Assembly: GCA_037952775.1 (NCBI GenBank)
Contig: JBANAY010000003.1
Coordinates: 28,892,001 to 28,956,000, forward strand
Source: Clonostachys chloroleuca
Taxonomy: Eukaryota; Ascomycota; Sordariomycetes; Hypocreales; Bionectriaceae
DNA length: 64,000 nt
Direction: 5' to 3'
Made by a program: the position numbers and the translations under genes
Shown here: piece after piece, positions 13,511 to 25,431 of the stretch
Layout of the letters: every line of letters begins with the position of its first letter
Numbering within the stretch: the first letter of the stretch is position 1
Notes under the pieces: model-generated
What the model was told of the DNA's origin: nothing
What the model saw: the letters and a program-made list of their open reading frames with translations, nothing else
Databases searched by the model: none

Positions 13511-14727
13511 TCATTCGTCCGTCGTGGAATCATCATCGCTCGTAGCCGGCAGCAGAACGCTTCCCCGTAGCCACGGCCAGTACACATCAATAGCCCACCG
13601 TCGCAGGAGTTGCAGGAGGCAAATAATCTGATAGACACCCTGAAGATTTCTTGTGGATACAACAACCTCTGTCTCCCATATGATAATTTTTTGTCCCTCG
13701 ATGGTGCTGAGCAGAAGATGCCACTCGTGTCCGTGGGCAATGATGCCAGGGAGGAAGTCAGGCAACTGCTGGGATTGCTGCTGGCTGATGACCAGTCGCC
13801 GGAGGAAGCCCCAGTGCGCCGCGAGCAGCGTTCCGAGCTGCGCCTTGGCGTCCTTCCATTTCCCGTCGGTGCGCTTCGTCTCAATACTGCACACAATGGG
13901 CCGGCCACCCAACGGAGGGTAGTTGGTATGATTGAAGGCGGAAGCAGGAAGACTTTCTCGTAATGTGCTAATTGCTTCAACCACATATTCTTCGCTTGCG
14001 TTACTCGGCTCGATGTAGATACAAAAATCAACTTTTCGCGATTGCACTGCCGACGGAACATAATTGGGAATTAACGAAGCGGTGGAGCTGGATAGAAGGG
14101 AAAATTGATTGTCAGCCATTGCGGTTTGAGGGGAGGGGAGGATCAATGAACTTGCCAATGCATAAAATTGACCAGGTGGCTGAATTTTCTCTCGCCCTTG
14201 GGGCGCAGCGCAGCGTCGAGAATGCGGCAGTGCACTTCGCTGTTCCAGCTGTCTTCAGCATGGTTCTTGCTGTTGCATTCGGCCGCAGCATCGAGAATGT
14301 CAATAACGCACTCCAAAGATGGGGTGTGCCCGATGTCCTCGCGGTTGCTAGAGAAGTACTGGCAGGTACCAGGGCCTGAAGCGAGCATTGTGGTTGCAAA
14401 TGAAGCCCTAAGGGACTCTGGCAATATCCCCTGGCAGCCCCTACTAACTGGGTAAATCCCGCCCTCGAGGAAGTCTCTGAGCGTTGATGGTGGGCTATGC
14501 AGATCACGGAACTCAACTGTATTCGACAAGTAGAACGACGAGGCCCTTCTAGGGAAGCCCCGTGGCCCATGCCCGAGACCATGTCGTTGAGCGAAATTGC
14601 TATTGTGGCCGGTCGACTGCTCGCCAATGTCCTCGGTTGGGAGATGTTTGACCCTTCGGGAGAGCCGAGCGTCTCGGCGTTGGCGCTTGTAGACACGACA
14701 GCTATCAGGGGACGTCATTATGCTCAT
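13511..14727 (-). pseudogene. PD-(D/E)XK nuclease-like protein, frameshifted
   Basis: The downstream frame (13511-14158) carries the hallmarks of the fungal PD-(D/E)XK nuclease-like domain family: KVDFCIYIEP with an acidic residue, about 50 residues later IVCSIETK (the E-x-K part), then LPGIIAHGHEWHLLL. The upstream frame (to 14727) gives the usual preceding helices, including EDSWNSEVHCRILDAAL. The two frames differ by one register near 14143-14158, with no convincing intron to join them, so I call a frameshift. The total of about 405 codons fits the family. These proteins are often found in accessory, repeat-rich fungal DNA; their role is not established. An unusual short intron cannot be excluded. 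Confidence 0.7.
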
Positions 14728-16534
14728 GTAATTTAATCAACCTTGATGGGCGAACTTCTTGATCTTGACCTGCTGCTGATAGCAAGACAATGAGGCCAGC
14801 GAGGATAAACATGGAGTGGAGAGACTCCCTGCGGGCGGAAAACGGGTGAAGAGATGTGGACACGACCCCTGCCTGCGTGGGACATGCGAAATTTCCATTG
14901 CTAGAATGCTGCAAATGCGGCAGAGGAGTGCTTCTATCATAAATTATATGGTAATATGGGGGAATTGGAATTCAGACCAGGTCTACTTGTGAAAATAGCA
15001 ATGTTTTCGTAGTTTTCCTCCCCTAGGAGCGTACCGAGCAGCTTTTGCCATTATGTATTTTCTAACATATGTGACATGGATCTTATTGGAAATGATAGCA
15101 CATACGTAAAAGCTACTTATGACTTAAAATATATCAAAGTTTTTCCAATTGGTTATTTAAGACGATCTTTAGTCAACGCAAAAACTGTAAAAAAAAAATA
15201 ATAATGTAAATTAGTAGATGATATTTAAGCTCCCAAAGCTCGCAATTCATGAAGGAAAAATTCGTTTATTTTTCGCTGAAGGTAACTCAATGTTGTTCTT
15301 AGTGTAATTGTTAATCATAGTGTAACCCTTAGTGACCTGTACTTGGCTATGTAGTCCTTGGCCCACTGAGTTTTGTTGCCCGTTGTGTAATCAAGTGTTG
15401 TCGTGATTGGCGACATCTACTAGTGGGCTAGTAAAGTCCAACACAGAATTACCTATTTTGGACACACCCAGCCACACAGCTACCCACCCACCTCACTGGG
15501 CCATGGAATCTCTCAACCCAGCATCCATGTGAGTATGGGAGAGGGATTGAGGCCATGACCACAAAATTCATGGCTTTTACGGAACACAGATGGACACTCA
15601 TTACAGCGCGCGATCCATGAGTCAGTATATACCTGCAACTCAAAAACGTTACAACGGTAATGTTGATCTTGCGATCGCAACCTTGGTGTCCTGGTTTTGC
15701 GGTAGGTACCTCGAACCATTCCCTTGAACGGAGGTGTGACGGGATTTCGCGGAACTTGTTAGTCCCCGCTGTAGGAGGGAGTCGCAATAATATAGCCTAG
15801 AGTTATAGAGCTATCTTGATTTGATTTTGGTCGAAATTGTATGGATACCTTCCAAGGCGACGATGGGGGAGTCGTTTGTCATGCTGACCAGATCAACTTC
15901 CCAGGAAGTCAGGAAGTCCACCGGGGAGTTTGTTGGCCACAGAAGTGGATTGCCAAGCTTCCAAACCAGGTCTACTACGTGGGCCCAACTAGTCTGGCGG
16001 TAGGTTAATTTCGACAGCATCTGCGAAAGGCTCTTTATTTTTATTTAGTCAGTTTAGAATAAAAGGCTTTATTATGAAAACTGTTTTTTTTTCCCTAATG
16101 CTTCGAGAAGCTATGAATTCAGCAGCTATAGAGGATTCTTTGTTTCAAAACCAGTCAGTCCAATTAGCTTCAAGCCCAGCTCGTAGAGTTTGCATATTAC
16201 GTGAGAAATTCTCAAGTCCGGATTAATGTCAAACCGAACTCACTGAAAAAATGAGAAACAGTAGAAGAAGACAACATAGCCATATATCGCGATTCGCAAC
16301 CCCCTCTACATACCTAACTGGAACATACTGAGCATGGAGGACTTCAAATAGCCACGGAAGATTGAGGATAGACTCGTCAATGATGTCAACCCACTTGGAA
16401 TCAGACCCTCGCTCGATTCGCAACGGCAGTCCTCGAATAACCGCCACACAAGGCGCATATATATCTTGTAAAACAAAGAAGCTCAAGTATAGGCTCTATT
16501 GACCTCTACGTACAGCATTTCATCTGATCATGCC
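14728..16534. other. Gene-free region, partly AT-rich
   Basis: Position 14940-15260 is AT-rich but still contains CA and TG, so it is not strongly RIP-mutated. A minus-strand open frame at 16229-16486 has protein-like composition (including WVDIIDESILNLPWLFEVLH) and might be a gene fragment, but I do not recognise it. The 45 bp near 15680-15722 recur at 58517-58560. Confidence 0.5.
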
Positions 16535-18510
16535 TGACTTGCGGCAGGGCGATAGAAATTCAAAAGCGTGAAACAACTGTATTCGCCTGGAGGGCAAATC
16601 ATTGCTATTGATCCTGGATCAGGCGAATTCCATGCGAGGAGGTCAGTTATGATTGAAACCTGTCTTCTCGTCCTTCTCGGCGCTCAATATCTCTCTGGGT
16701 AGTTACGTCGACGGTCTCCGCGACCGAGCTGAAGCGCTGCGAGAGATGATCAGAACGGGCCAACGACGTCCTGATGCAGGGGACGAAGTGGTGTCTCCAT
16801 GTGTAGCGCTGCCTGTTCCCTCGTCCACTATAGCGGTTTCAAAGCTTTCTCCAAACTACCGCGGATCTGGAAGTATTTTTAGGTATGTTCGAGCATAAGA
16901 TAACCTCAGGTCAAAAGTCTTGTCGGCAACTAACCACACATTAGCATTGGGCAGCTTGTAGCAGCAGCCGTCTCCTCTGCCTCGAATGCTTGCGTCCTCC
17001 GTCTGGGCGCAAACCCAGCCCTTGATCGACAGAATGCCGAGCATGTACGAGTTACCGAAGTGGCCCTACCCACACTTGGGGAGGCTGTAGAGTTGATCAA
17101 AGCTTACTTCGAAGCGCTTCATGTCACTATGCCATTTGTGAGACAAAGGGATGTTTTTAAGCAGCTCGAGCGTTTGTATAACAACGATCCACCCTATGCT
17201 GGTTCCGAGAAAATTTAAGATCTTTCCCAACTCCACGTGGTCTTTGCCATCGGAGCTTTGCGCTCTCCCGCGCGATGGAAGAACAACTATGCCCGAGATG
17301 ATTATATTACCGCGATTAAAAAAGAGTGTAGCTTGGGCCAAATCACAGCTGTTGGCCAGGTACAAAACTTGCTACTGGTCTTCGTCTTTGCGATTTTACA
17401 CGATGTCGGCGTCACAAGTGCATGGAAAATCATTAGGCAAGCCATGCACATATGCGTGCGATATAGCTTCCATAGTTGGCGGGCTGCTGACGAGAATGTG
17501 CTTCGCGAGCAACTGAGGCGGAAGATCTTTTGGTCCGTCTACATCTCGGACCGCCACTGCAGTCAAAACTTTGGTCGCCCAGCCGCATTGTCGGAAGAGG
17601 ACATAACCATTGATCTACCAATTAATCAAGATGACGAAAAGCTCGGAGCGGGAACTGTCGATCCATCTTGCCAGTACACTGAAGCCACCAATCTCATTCG
17701 GCACGTGCTGTTGAGGCAGCTTGGCACAAAGGCTCGAATTGCTTTCAGCCCCCTGGCACAGCAAAGCGAGTCCCTGCAGTACCAGATAGAGACCACCAAG
17801 ATCTGGAACGATAACTCGAAACCTGGTACAAGTCAAGCATAGTGAAGCCCTACCCGCTCAATGCCTACGAAACAAAAGAGTATCTCGACATTAATTTCCA
17901 CCGTGAACGAATGAATTTTCTCTCAAACCTGGTTCTGCCCTCTGGCACTGAGAAGAATCCCGCATGTGCCAAAACCCATGTCGAGCACCTATGGCAATAT
18001 ACTCTGCCATCTCATCAAATGCTACTAGCGTATCGGAAACAATCCGACGATGGTTTTTTGATACCCAACTGGACATATGTCCAAGGCGCTTTAAAACGTG
18101 GGTTCGGCATACTCTATTGCGCCTTGACGATTCAAGATTCGCGACGACAGAGGGATCAGAGTACAGGCCTGCTTCATTCCGAGCTTGATACCGTGGTTCA
18201 GGCCCTGAGGTTCTGTGGCGAGTCTCTTGCACATATTACGACACAATGGCAGACGGTAAAGCGCCATGCTGCTGCGTTTATGCAAATGTCGGAGTCGGTT
18301 CTCGAGCTCATCGCCACACCGCGCGCAATACAAGGCAGCAGAGCAGGCAAGACACTGGAAACGACAATGATTTGGAAGCGGTATAATGGAATCTGGCAGC
18401 CTTCGAGTCAACTGTGGACATGCTTCATACTGCGTGTGCGCCCTTTACAGATGAGGAATGGGCTGATTTGCTTGATCTTGTTCCAGGAGTGGATAATGAG
18501 TTTGGTATGA
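16535..18510 (+). pseudogene. Zn2Cys6 transcription factor, decayed copy 1
   Basis: A worn zinc-cluster second half is visible near 16575-16625 (NNCIRLEGK, then IAIDPGSGEFHARR in another frame, consistent with loss of one base at the last Cys codon near 16600). A GT-AG intron leads into SYVDGLRDRAEALREMI, the usual linker helix. The middle-homology (Fungal_trans) region follows at about 17050-17840: QLHVVFAIGA, then LRRKIFWSVYISDRHCS with FGRPAALSEEDITIDLP. A TAA at 17216-17218 (probably former CAA) and a frame change near 17830 interrupt it. The last frame, 17842-18510, has KEYLDINFHRERMNFL and LWQYTLPSHQMLL, typical of the C-terminal half. It would have regulated RNA polymerase II genes; it is now broken. 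Confidence 0.8.
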
Positions 18511-19025
18511 ACATGCAAATGTGCATCCGCCGTCTCAGCCCAAATGGGAAACCAATAATTCATTGTGCCGGACATTAAGCGCTTGTGCAGGTAGATATGT
18601 ATTTTATGAAACCCTCGATTCATCTGTGATAATGCATGAGTCAACCTTCACGCCAGCTTCCCTAAAAGGAAAACTTCCCATCACCAGCCCCTTACGATAT
18701 GCATTCGACAGCTGCAATCAGCTTTTTACAAAAATAAGAAATATAATATATAGTTTTGGACTTTTTCAAACCTCAAAATGGCCCTATTAAAGCACCACAC
18801 TATCCTACCCATTTTCATGAGGCTATTCTAATTCTTATTCTCTATGGCAAGGAGTGTAGGGTAAGGTAGCATTTTGAATAATGACTAAGCACCAGTGACA
18901 AGAGGCACTTTTCTGGCTTGGTGTGGGGGCTTTCCCAGCCTCTACCTCCGTCTGTGCTTTTAATTTCTTATAGCTGTGCGGGCCTGCATTGTAACTGGGT
19001 CCAGGGACGGACTGCTGGGCAGAGG
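18511..19025. other. Intergenic region between two regulator relics
   Basis: I see no gene here. The two flanking genes share the same orientation and family. Confidence 0.5.
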
Positions 19026-20879
19026 ATGGGCAGTGTGCGCGCCAGCCACGCATGTCTGAGGTGTCGGCGGCAAAAGAAAAAGGTCCGTAAACCCTAACCC
19101 ACCGCGTGTACCTGCAGCAGGAAGTAATTATCGCGATGCCGAGGCTGACTATCTGGGTTTGATAAAGTGCGACCGGGCGCTCCCGAGATGCTCGCACTGC
19201 ACGAAAGCAAACGCGTCATGTGGCAGGGAGGCGTTGATTGGCGGCTCACAAATTGCTGTGCAGTATCTTGCGCTGGTTCGCGAGCTGCAGTCCGAAATCG
19301 CGGCTGGAATCTCGAATGGCGGCCGCTGCTGGGCCATCAAACCAGCTTAAGCTCAAGCTCAAGCTCAACCCACCACTATTTCTGGTTCTCACCAAGGAAA
19401 AGATTGGTCTGTCGACACAGGCAACGACATCCAGATCAACACCGGCTCTTTATCCGGCCCAGAGCGCGTGGCCGAAGCCCGAACACCAAGCCTTGGTGTT
19501 TTGGCAGACCTCAATACGCCCACAATCTACGATCACGAGGACTACGATATGACGCGGATGCTTACCAGTGCGCTCATGCTTGACAACGATACTCTGAATA
19601 TCCATCCCACCAAGCGGTTTCGACAGCCCATGATATCGTCACGCCTCTGCGACACCAGGTGCAATCAGAACCCAATCCACGGCATATCGAAACGAGCACA
19701 AGGTTACTATTTTGAGCGCTACTTCAAATATGTCAGTCCAATGTTTCCAGCCCTTGTTTTAAGTGACTTGGAGTCCACGCCACAAAATGCGAACAGCGGA
19801 CAAGAGGTCGATGCTCGTAAGTTGTGCCACCTGCACTTGGCCTTGGCTATCGGGGCCATCTTCCTAAGTTCAGACTCGATAATGGATTCCAGCGCAGCTT
19901 GCCAGCTATGGGCAGCGAATTTCGATGACGGCTTGTTTCACGACGAGTCAGAAGGTACAATTCGTATTCTTATCCTGCTAACATTGTTTTCTTTGATCGA
20001 GGATGGATGCGGCAACTCATGGCATCTTGAGCTTTTGATTCGCTCATGTGTTAAGTTGGGATTGCACAGCAGACCAATCGATCAATCTCCAAGCGCCGAC
20101 TTTGCCATGTTGTTCTGGAGTGGCTGTCTTGACCTTTGGATTAGCTATACGTTGGGTCTGCTAGTCTCCATCTAGAATGAGGAGATATATCTCCCGGGTC
20201 CCAGTCTCTTGCCGGAGAGTGCTGAGCAAAACCCTGTAGCCTTACTATGGAGCATGGCGTACACCTTTGGCCAACCGTCCGACCGGACACGAGATTTGTT
20301 CTCGTCAAGGGCAACGACTGGAGCATCTGAAACGCGACCAGAGCGTCCAACCTGCCAACCTCCTTTATTCACTGGTAGCCTCGGACCTACGACTGGCTTA
20401 TACTGCTCGATCTGTCATCTGCGGAGACTTTGTTGCTGTAGAACAAAGCCCAAGATGTCGCCATGAATCACATTGCAGTGGTGGAGGCGGCTCTTAGGCA
20501 GGGATTTGTTCCCCTGTGGACTAGCGGACATACAACATTTGTCGCGGTCATGACTCGGCTTGTCTTGTTTGGTCGGTCTTCAAAGAGCAGCCTCATGCGC
20601 ACCCAAGACATTCCCGACTCAGCCTTCATCACGCGGGCTATCGATGTTTTGAGCGTCATGGGTCGAAGGTTCAGTTCCATTGCATGTCTGCGCAACGCCT
20701 TCCATCGCTTCCCACACCAAGTCAGAGAGAGTCATTCTCAGGTATGCCATCTCCCAAGAGTGAAAGTTGTCTCTACTGACCTACTTTAGCCTAATCACGA
20801 GATGGCAGCACAGATCGCCTTGCATTCCAAGGTCTCCGAGATTATAATATATGCTATGGAAGCAGTCGGTATCACTTGA
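19026..20879 (+). pseudogene. Zn2Cys6 transcription factor, decayed copy 2
   Basis: The zinc cluster is intact once the first intron (19083-19167) is removed: ACLRCRRQKKK joins CDRALPRCSHCTKANASC, giving CX2CX6CX6CX2CX6C. A TAA at 19348-19350 lies within an AQAQAQ repeat, where CAA is expected. The middle-homology region follows (YYFERYFKYVSPMFPAL, LELLIRSCVKLGLHSRP). A TAG at 20173-20175 interrupts the segment that normally reads SYTLGRPVSI, here degraded to SYTLGLLVSI. A frameshift lies near 20260-20330. The last intron (about 20742-20790) and a short final exon end at 20879. At least two nonsense codons and one frameshift make it a pseudogene, although the DNA-binding domain survives. Confidence 0.85.
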
Positions 20880-21126
20880 CAACGTGATGTGAAACCTGGA
20901 ACACGAGTATGCCGTCGCCGAGGCAGTGACCTTGACACATTGTAATTAATACGTAGCATCAGCACGTCCGCAAAAGTAAGCAAGCAATAAAGGCCGTCGG
21001 AGAATGTAGATTATCTCTCCTAATGTACATCTGTCGTTCTGTAGTTTTATTCGACAAAATAACAATTCTTGTCACCGACCACTTGTCGTCTCCTCGTTAT
21101 ACATTTTTTTGGTAAAAATATCGATG

Positions 21127-21651
21127 TTACTGCCCCGGCTTTCCAAGTCTTTGGTTGTACTCTTCCTCCGTCACGGCGTCGTACCATGTTGTCTTGCCAC
21201 GGCTGATTGCCAAATGGACGAGAGTGCTGCCTTCGTCAGCGCCGTGCCAGTGAACAGTGCCGGCTGGGCACCAAACAATATCTCCGACGGCCAGTCTTTG
21301 GGGCACGCCGCCCATGTCGCAGACCCAGCCAGAGCCGGCCTTGACTTCAAGCACTTGACCATCCTCGTGGTGGTGCCAGTGGGTTCGGGCGCATGGGGTG
21401 AAGGTGGCAGTCACCATGGTTGTGCCCTCTTCCTGCTTGTTGAGGACGCTGTCTTACCAAACTTCGCCGGTGAATGTTGGACCCTCCTTCATGGTCTGGC
21501 CATCTTTGGGCCTGGAGGAATGAATTCTTGAATGTTGTGTTTGGGCCTGGGCCAAGAACTTGTGCTGGTAGGAAAGGAGGATTGAGAATTGAAACGTCTC
21601 TAGAGCACCCGAAATCCTGGTAGCACTTGAATGATATATACTCAGCTGCAT
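21127..21651 (-). pseudogene. RmlC-type single-domain cupin, one in-frame stop
   Basis: Minus strand. Both cupin motifs are present: THWHHHEDGQVLEV with the His-x-His...Glu metal set and a following GSGWV, then GDIVWCPAGTVHWHG with Pro-x-Gly and His. The family includes small mandelonitrile-lyase-like and decarboxylase-associated cupins. A TAA at 21454-21456 sits after GPTFTGEVW and before DSVLNKQEEG, inside the first beta strands; the next usable ATG (21417) would lose these. The preceding GTAAGA looks like a splice donor, but no acceptor at a workable distance keeps the fold. I call it broken. The real start is unclear; an ATG at 21492 fits homologues better than 21651. Confidence 0.7.
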
Positions 21652-22109
21652 TATGGAAAGGGTTGCCCAGAACGCGAAGTATGCATATAGGTACTTACTC
21701 TAACTAGGTACTCGACTCGACCGATGGAAATCACTCGGCCGGCCTGTGACCCACACTGGCACACAAGTTGGTGTTTTTGCGGAGTCACACCGGACAACAC
21801 CGACCACACCCGACATCATCTGCTGCCGCCCGGGCTGATCCGCCACTGGAGTTCTTGGAGGAACATGGCGTCGTCAAAGCCACGGTTTAGTCCGTTTCGA
21901 AATGTCAATCCACCAGGACATGTCCGCTCCCCCGGAAAATCTTGGCCATGCCTGCAAGGGTCCCCGGGATCGAGCAGTTCTCGACTCTATTGAAACGGAT
22001 ATGTGTAATGTTAATTAGGTCTGTCCACGCCCCGGACTTCAGTGTTTAGCATCTTGCATCTACCGACTGTCAGACCTCAATTACATCAAATCACTATCCA
22101 ACAACCACC

Positions 22110-22331
22110 ATGCCGGCCGCAGAGAACCACAAGACTTTCGGCTTCATTGGCCTCGGGCTCATGGGCCTGCCGATGTGCAGGAACATTGCCGTAAAGATGT
22201 CGCCGAATGAACGGATCCTCGCCTTTGACATTGCCCAGGCGCCCATGGAGGAGCTTGCAAGAGAATACCCTGGAAAAGTCACGGCATGCTCATCACCTGC
22301 CATACCTGCACGTGTTCAAAATTCCGATTAG
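22110..22331 (+). pseudogene. Beta-hydroxyacid dehydrogenase, N-terminal fragment only
   Basis: It starts with a perfect NAD(P)-binding fingerprint of the 6-phosphogluconate/3-hydroxyisobutyrate dehydrogenase family, GFIGLGLMGLPMCRNI, followed by the second strand ERILAFDI. Only about 74 residues remain, while family members have about 290 or more. The substrate domain with the catalytic lysine is absent. The sequence after 22331 does not continue it in any frame. It lies back to back with the truncated end of the next gene, so a deletion may have removed the parts between. Confidence 0.8.
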
Positions 22332-22386
22332 TTTTGATCATCAACCATGCTCTGGGACCTCAAAGGCGAGAGAAACTTGATATATC

Positions 22387-23381
22387 TTAGCATTGTATTT
22401 GGAATCTAACTTGAGTTTTGCTTGAGCAAGGCAAAGCATACATGGTTTGCAAACGAGGAACGGCAACTCCTTCTTTCTCCGCAACTCGCATAACATTGCC
22501 GAGAATGGCCTCCACCTCAAATGGCCTCCCCTGCCTGATATCTTGGAGCATACTCATCTCACGACCCGTGCCCGTTTCCTGGCAATGGCGTACTTCTTCT
22601 CCGCAACCTCGACTGTAATTCCCGGAATCCCTATTTTCTGCGCCACCTCTATGATTTCCATCATTATGCCCCAGGCCAGGTCGCGAGCATGCTCCGACGT
22701 TGTGAGAAAGTCTCCGTCGGTTGTAAGTGTCAGAGCTCCGGTGGGATTCCAAGCAGCGTTCATCAGTAGCTTGGGCCAGCGCGGAATTTGAATATCCTCG
22801 TGGGCCTGTGCTCGACCGCCGCCTTGCTCCATCAACCCGGCGAACCAGTGCACGGCGTCCTTATGAGACTTGGGTGCCGTCGAGGGGAAGGTCCCCAGCT
22901 CTAGGAGGTTCATCATCTCCGGGTACTCAACCTCCCCCGGGCCCGTTTGAACTGCTGGGCAGTAGACCACCCCGCTCAATATCGGATTATCGGGGAAAGC
23001 GACTGCAAGCTCCTCTTCAATCAGCACACCATTTTGAGCCAGGACGACGGCCACATATGGTCTTCCTTGGAGGACAGGCGAGAGTTGATCGGCCAGCGAA
23101 GGTTTGATGCCCGGGAACGACTTGGTGCAGACCAGAATAAAATCAATCGAGGTCTCACTGTAATCGGACACACTCTTTATAATGCTTACGGCTTTGTATA
23201 ATACGTTGCCGTACCGGATAGAGGTGAGTTTGAAGCCGTCTGCTTTTACGACCTCGTAATTTGATCGACAGACTGCCGTGACATTGCACCCTGCTTGAAG
23301 CAGCTGGTACAAGTAGACCCCGCAAATGCTGCCGGCTCCGTAGAGAAGGATATTGGCCGGCGGGACGGCTTGACTGTCCAT
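22387..23381 (-). pseudogene. Ketopantoate-reductase-like dehydrogenase, frameshifted
   Basis: Minus strand. The N-terminal NADP fold is clear: ANILLYGAGSICGVYLYQLL (GxGxxG with the last Gly replaced by Cys), then FILVCTKSF and LAQNGVLIEEEL. The C-terminal helical domain has the family lysine in KLLMNAAWNPTGALT. The frame ends at 22554, but the missing end continues one register over: SMLQDIRQGRPFEVEAILG and GVAVPRLQTMYAL, stopping at 22387. A one- or two-base indel near 22570-22610 explains this. Fungal members outside the pantothenate pathway act on other 2-keto acids; neighbours suggest a catabolic role, but this is inference. Confidence 0.8.
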
Positions 23382-23954
23382 TTCGTGCGGGTTAACTACG
23401 CAAAATAGTGGCCAACCCTGGAAAGACTAGAGGAGAATGGAAGTGAGGTGGTGCCTGCGAATAGCTGTCGGAGTTGCGCTCTGCGTTCATACGTGATCGA
23501 CCATGACTGGGCCGCCTGTTGTTGAATGACTAGATGACTTATTAAGTCTCTAGTAGGTCTAGGCGAATGTTTGAGGCGAGGATGACACGGAAAAAATGGG
23601 AGCATCGGCTTGGTCCGACTCACATCCTGTGCCATCATCCACACACTAGCTAGGCGTGGATCAAGCCTACCCGGACAACCCCGACCGAGCCGACAAGACC
23701 TCGGAGGGTGGCCAAGACCAAGAAACCTCCTTCGCTTCTGGTTACCCTGTGGGGAATCGGGGGCTCCCCATATAAACCCCACACACCGATCTTGGCGAGT
23801 ATCGGCCTCCGTTTTCCTGGGAGCAAGTAGAGCGGTGTGCCTGGCTAGAAAAAGGCACTGGTAGGACGATCAAATGCTCATTCAGTCAGAAAACTTGTGC
23901 TTCTGTCTTGATGCACGTAGAAAGACTCTACTCATTTGCAACGACATCTACGCC
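23382..23954. other. Intergenic region, divergent promoter space
   Basis: It lies between a minus-strand dehydrogenase and a plus-strand permease, both broken. I see no gene. A TATAAA-containing stretch is present near 23771. Confidence 0.4.
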
Positions 23955-25365
23955 ATGACACCTTCTGTCAAGGATACGGACATGGACATGCTCCTCCCCA
24001 GGAAGAACTCTTCGTGTATTCACGAAGAGGTTGCTGCTGTCGGTGGTCCCTCCGGTCTGGCACAAGGGGGACTGGCGTTTGACAGAAACTTTCCAGAGGA
24101 CCGAAGAAAGAAAATCCTGTGGAAGGTTGAAATTCGTCTCATTCCATTCTTGATCTTGCTCTATCTCTTCGCGTACATCGACCGCGTCAACATCGGTACG
24201 CATTCCTTCTTTGCATTGTGGAACTTTGGTTTGCTAATGTGCTAGACCACGGATTAGGGAATGCAAAGATTGAAGGTCTATCTAGAGGCCTGCGTATGGC
24301 CGACCACCAGTATCGAATTTGCCTCTCCATCTTCTACGTCCTATATCTACTGTTTGGTAGACTGCTCTCCCTTTATTTATCATGACCATTGGCTGAACCC
24401 ATCTGCTTAGAAAATTCCGAGTAACCACTACCTCAGCAAGATGAGCCACCCCTCGAGGTACATTGCGACAATCATTGTTGCCTGGGGCATCGTCATGACC
24501 ATGGCCGGGCTTGTCCGTAACTTTGGCGGCCTCGTCACTATCCGAATACTCCTAGGAGCTGCAGGTGTGCCATTTGTCGAGAAGAATAAGCCTATAGAGC
24601 CAAGCTAATGGAGACTTTGCAGAATCGGATTTCTTTCCTTGGTCGATCCTCATTATTTCCAAGTGGTACCTGCCAAACGAGACCCAGACGCGTATAGCCG
24701 TCTAATACACAGCCTCTGCGTTGGCTGGAGCTTTTAGTGGAATGCTTCCTGCCGGTATTGCTCAGATGGATGGCGTCGGGGGCTAAAAAGGATGGAGCTG
24801 GATCTTCATCCTAGAGGGTGCCTTCACCGTTTTCCTGGGAGTCCTCACATATCTCTTCTTGATCGACTCTCCTTCCCAATCGTCCAGATGGCTCGAGCCC
24901 GATGAGACTCGGTATCTCGAGTTACGCCAGCGCGCTGACCCTTCCCGCCGAGCTGCCCAAGCTACAAAGGAAGGAAGTACGCGCTCCGAAACCATGAAGG
25001 CGTTCTGGAGCGTGATCACGGATTGGCAAATTTGGCTCCATGGCATCATCTACTGGTCCAACACAGTGCCCAACAATATACTCAAGTATACCATGCCGCA
25101 AATCGTCCGAAACATGGGGTTCGAGTCAACGACTGCACAGCTCCTAACTATCCCGCCTTGCTGCGTGGGTGCTGTTTCGGCCTTCTTCCTCTCCTGGTTC
25201 GCCGATCGCTTCAGCTGGCCCATAAATCCTTGTGGCAATGCTTGGAACTTGAACAACCTCGCCGGCCCTGCAAAGCGTGCTATGGGCATTGCCTTTATGC
25301 TTTGCATTGGCCATCTTGGCGGTATCATTGGCGGATTCATCTTCGTGGAGTAGGAAAAGCCATGA
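23955..25365 (+). pseudogene. MFS permease of the anion:cation symporter type (Dal5/Tna1-like), decayed
   Basis: Exons read RRKKILWKVEIRLIPFLILL and FAYIDRVNIG, the typical first membrane segment of this family. An intron leads to GNAKIEGLSRGLRM, then further exons after introns ending near 24413 and 24622. Two in-frame TAA codons lie at 24703-24705 and 24784-24786. About 60 residues are missing where DRFSW is followed directly by PINPCGNAWNLNNLAGP, so part of the second half has been deleted. The frame then meets a TAG at FIFVE and ends early. Family members import organic anions such as allantoate, nicotinate or similar acids. It stands in a row of broken catabolic genes. Confidence 0.8.
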
Positions 25366-25431
25366 TCAATGTATTTCATGATTCATGCTATTTGTGATTG
25401 ACGGTATGGACAAAATCAAGTCACTGGAGGC

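Noticed and set aside
13610..14379. Plus-strand open frames over the nuclease-like gene
   Set aside because: They are antisense shadows; the minus strand carries the recognisable motifs.
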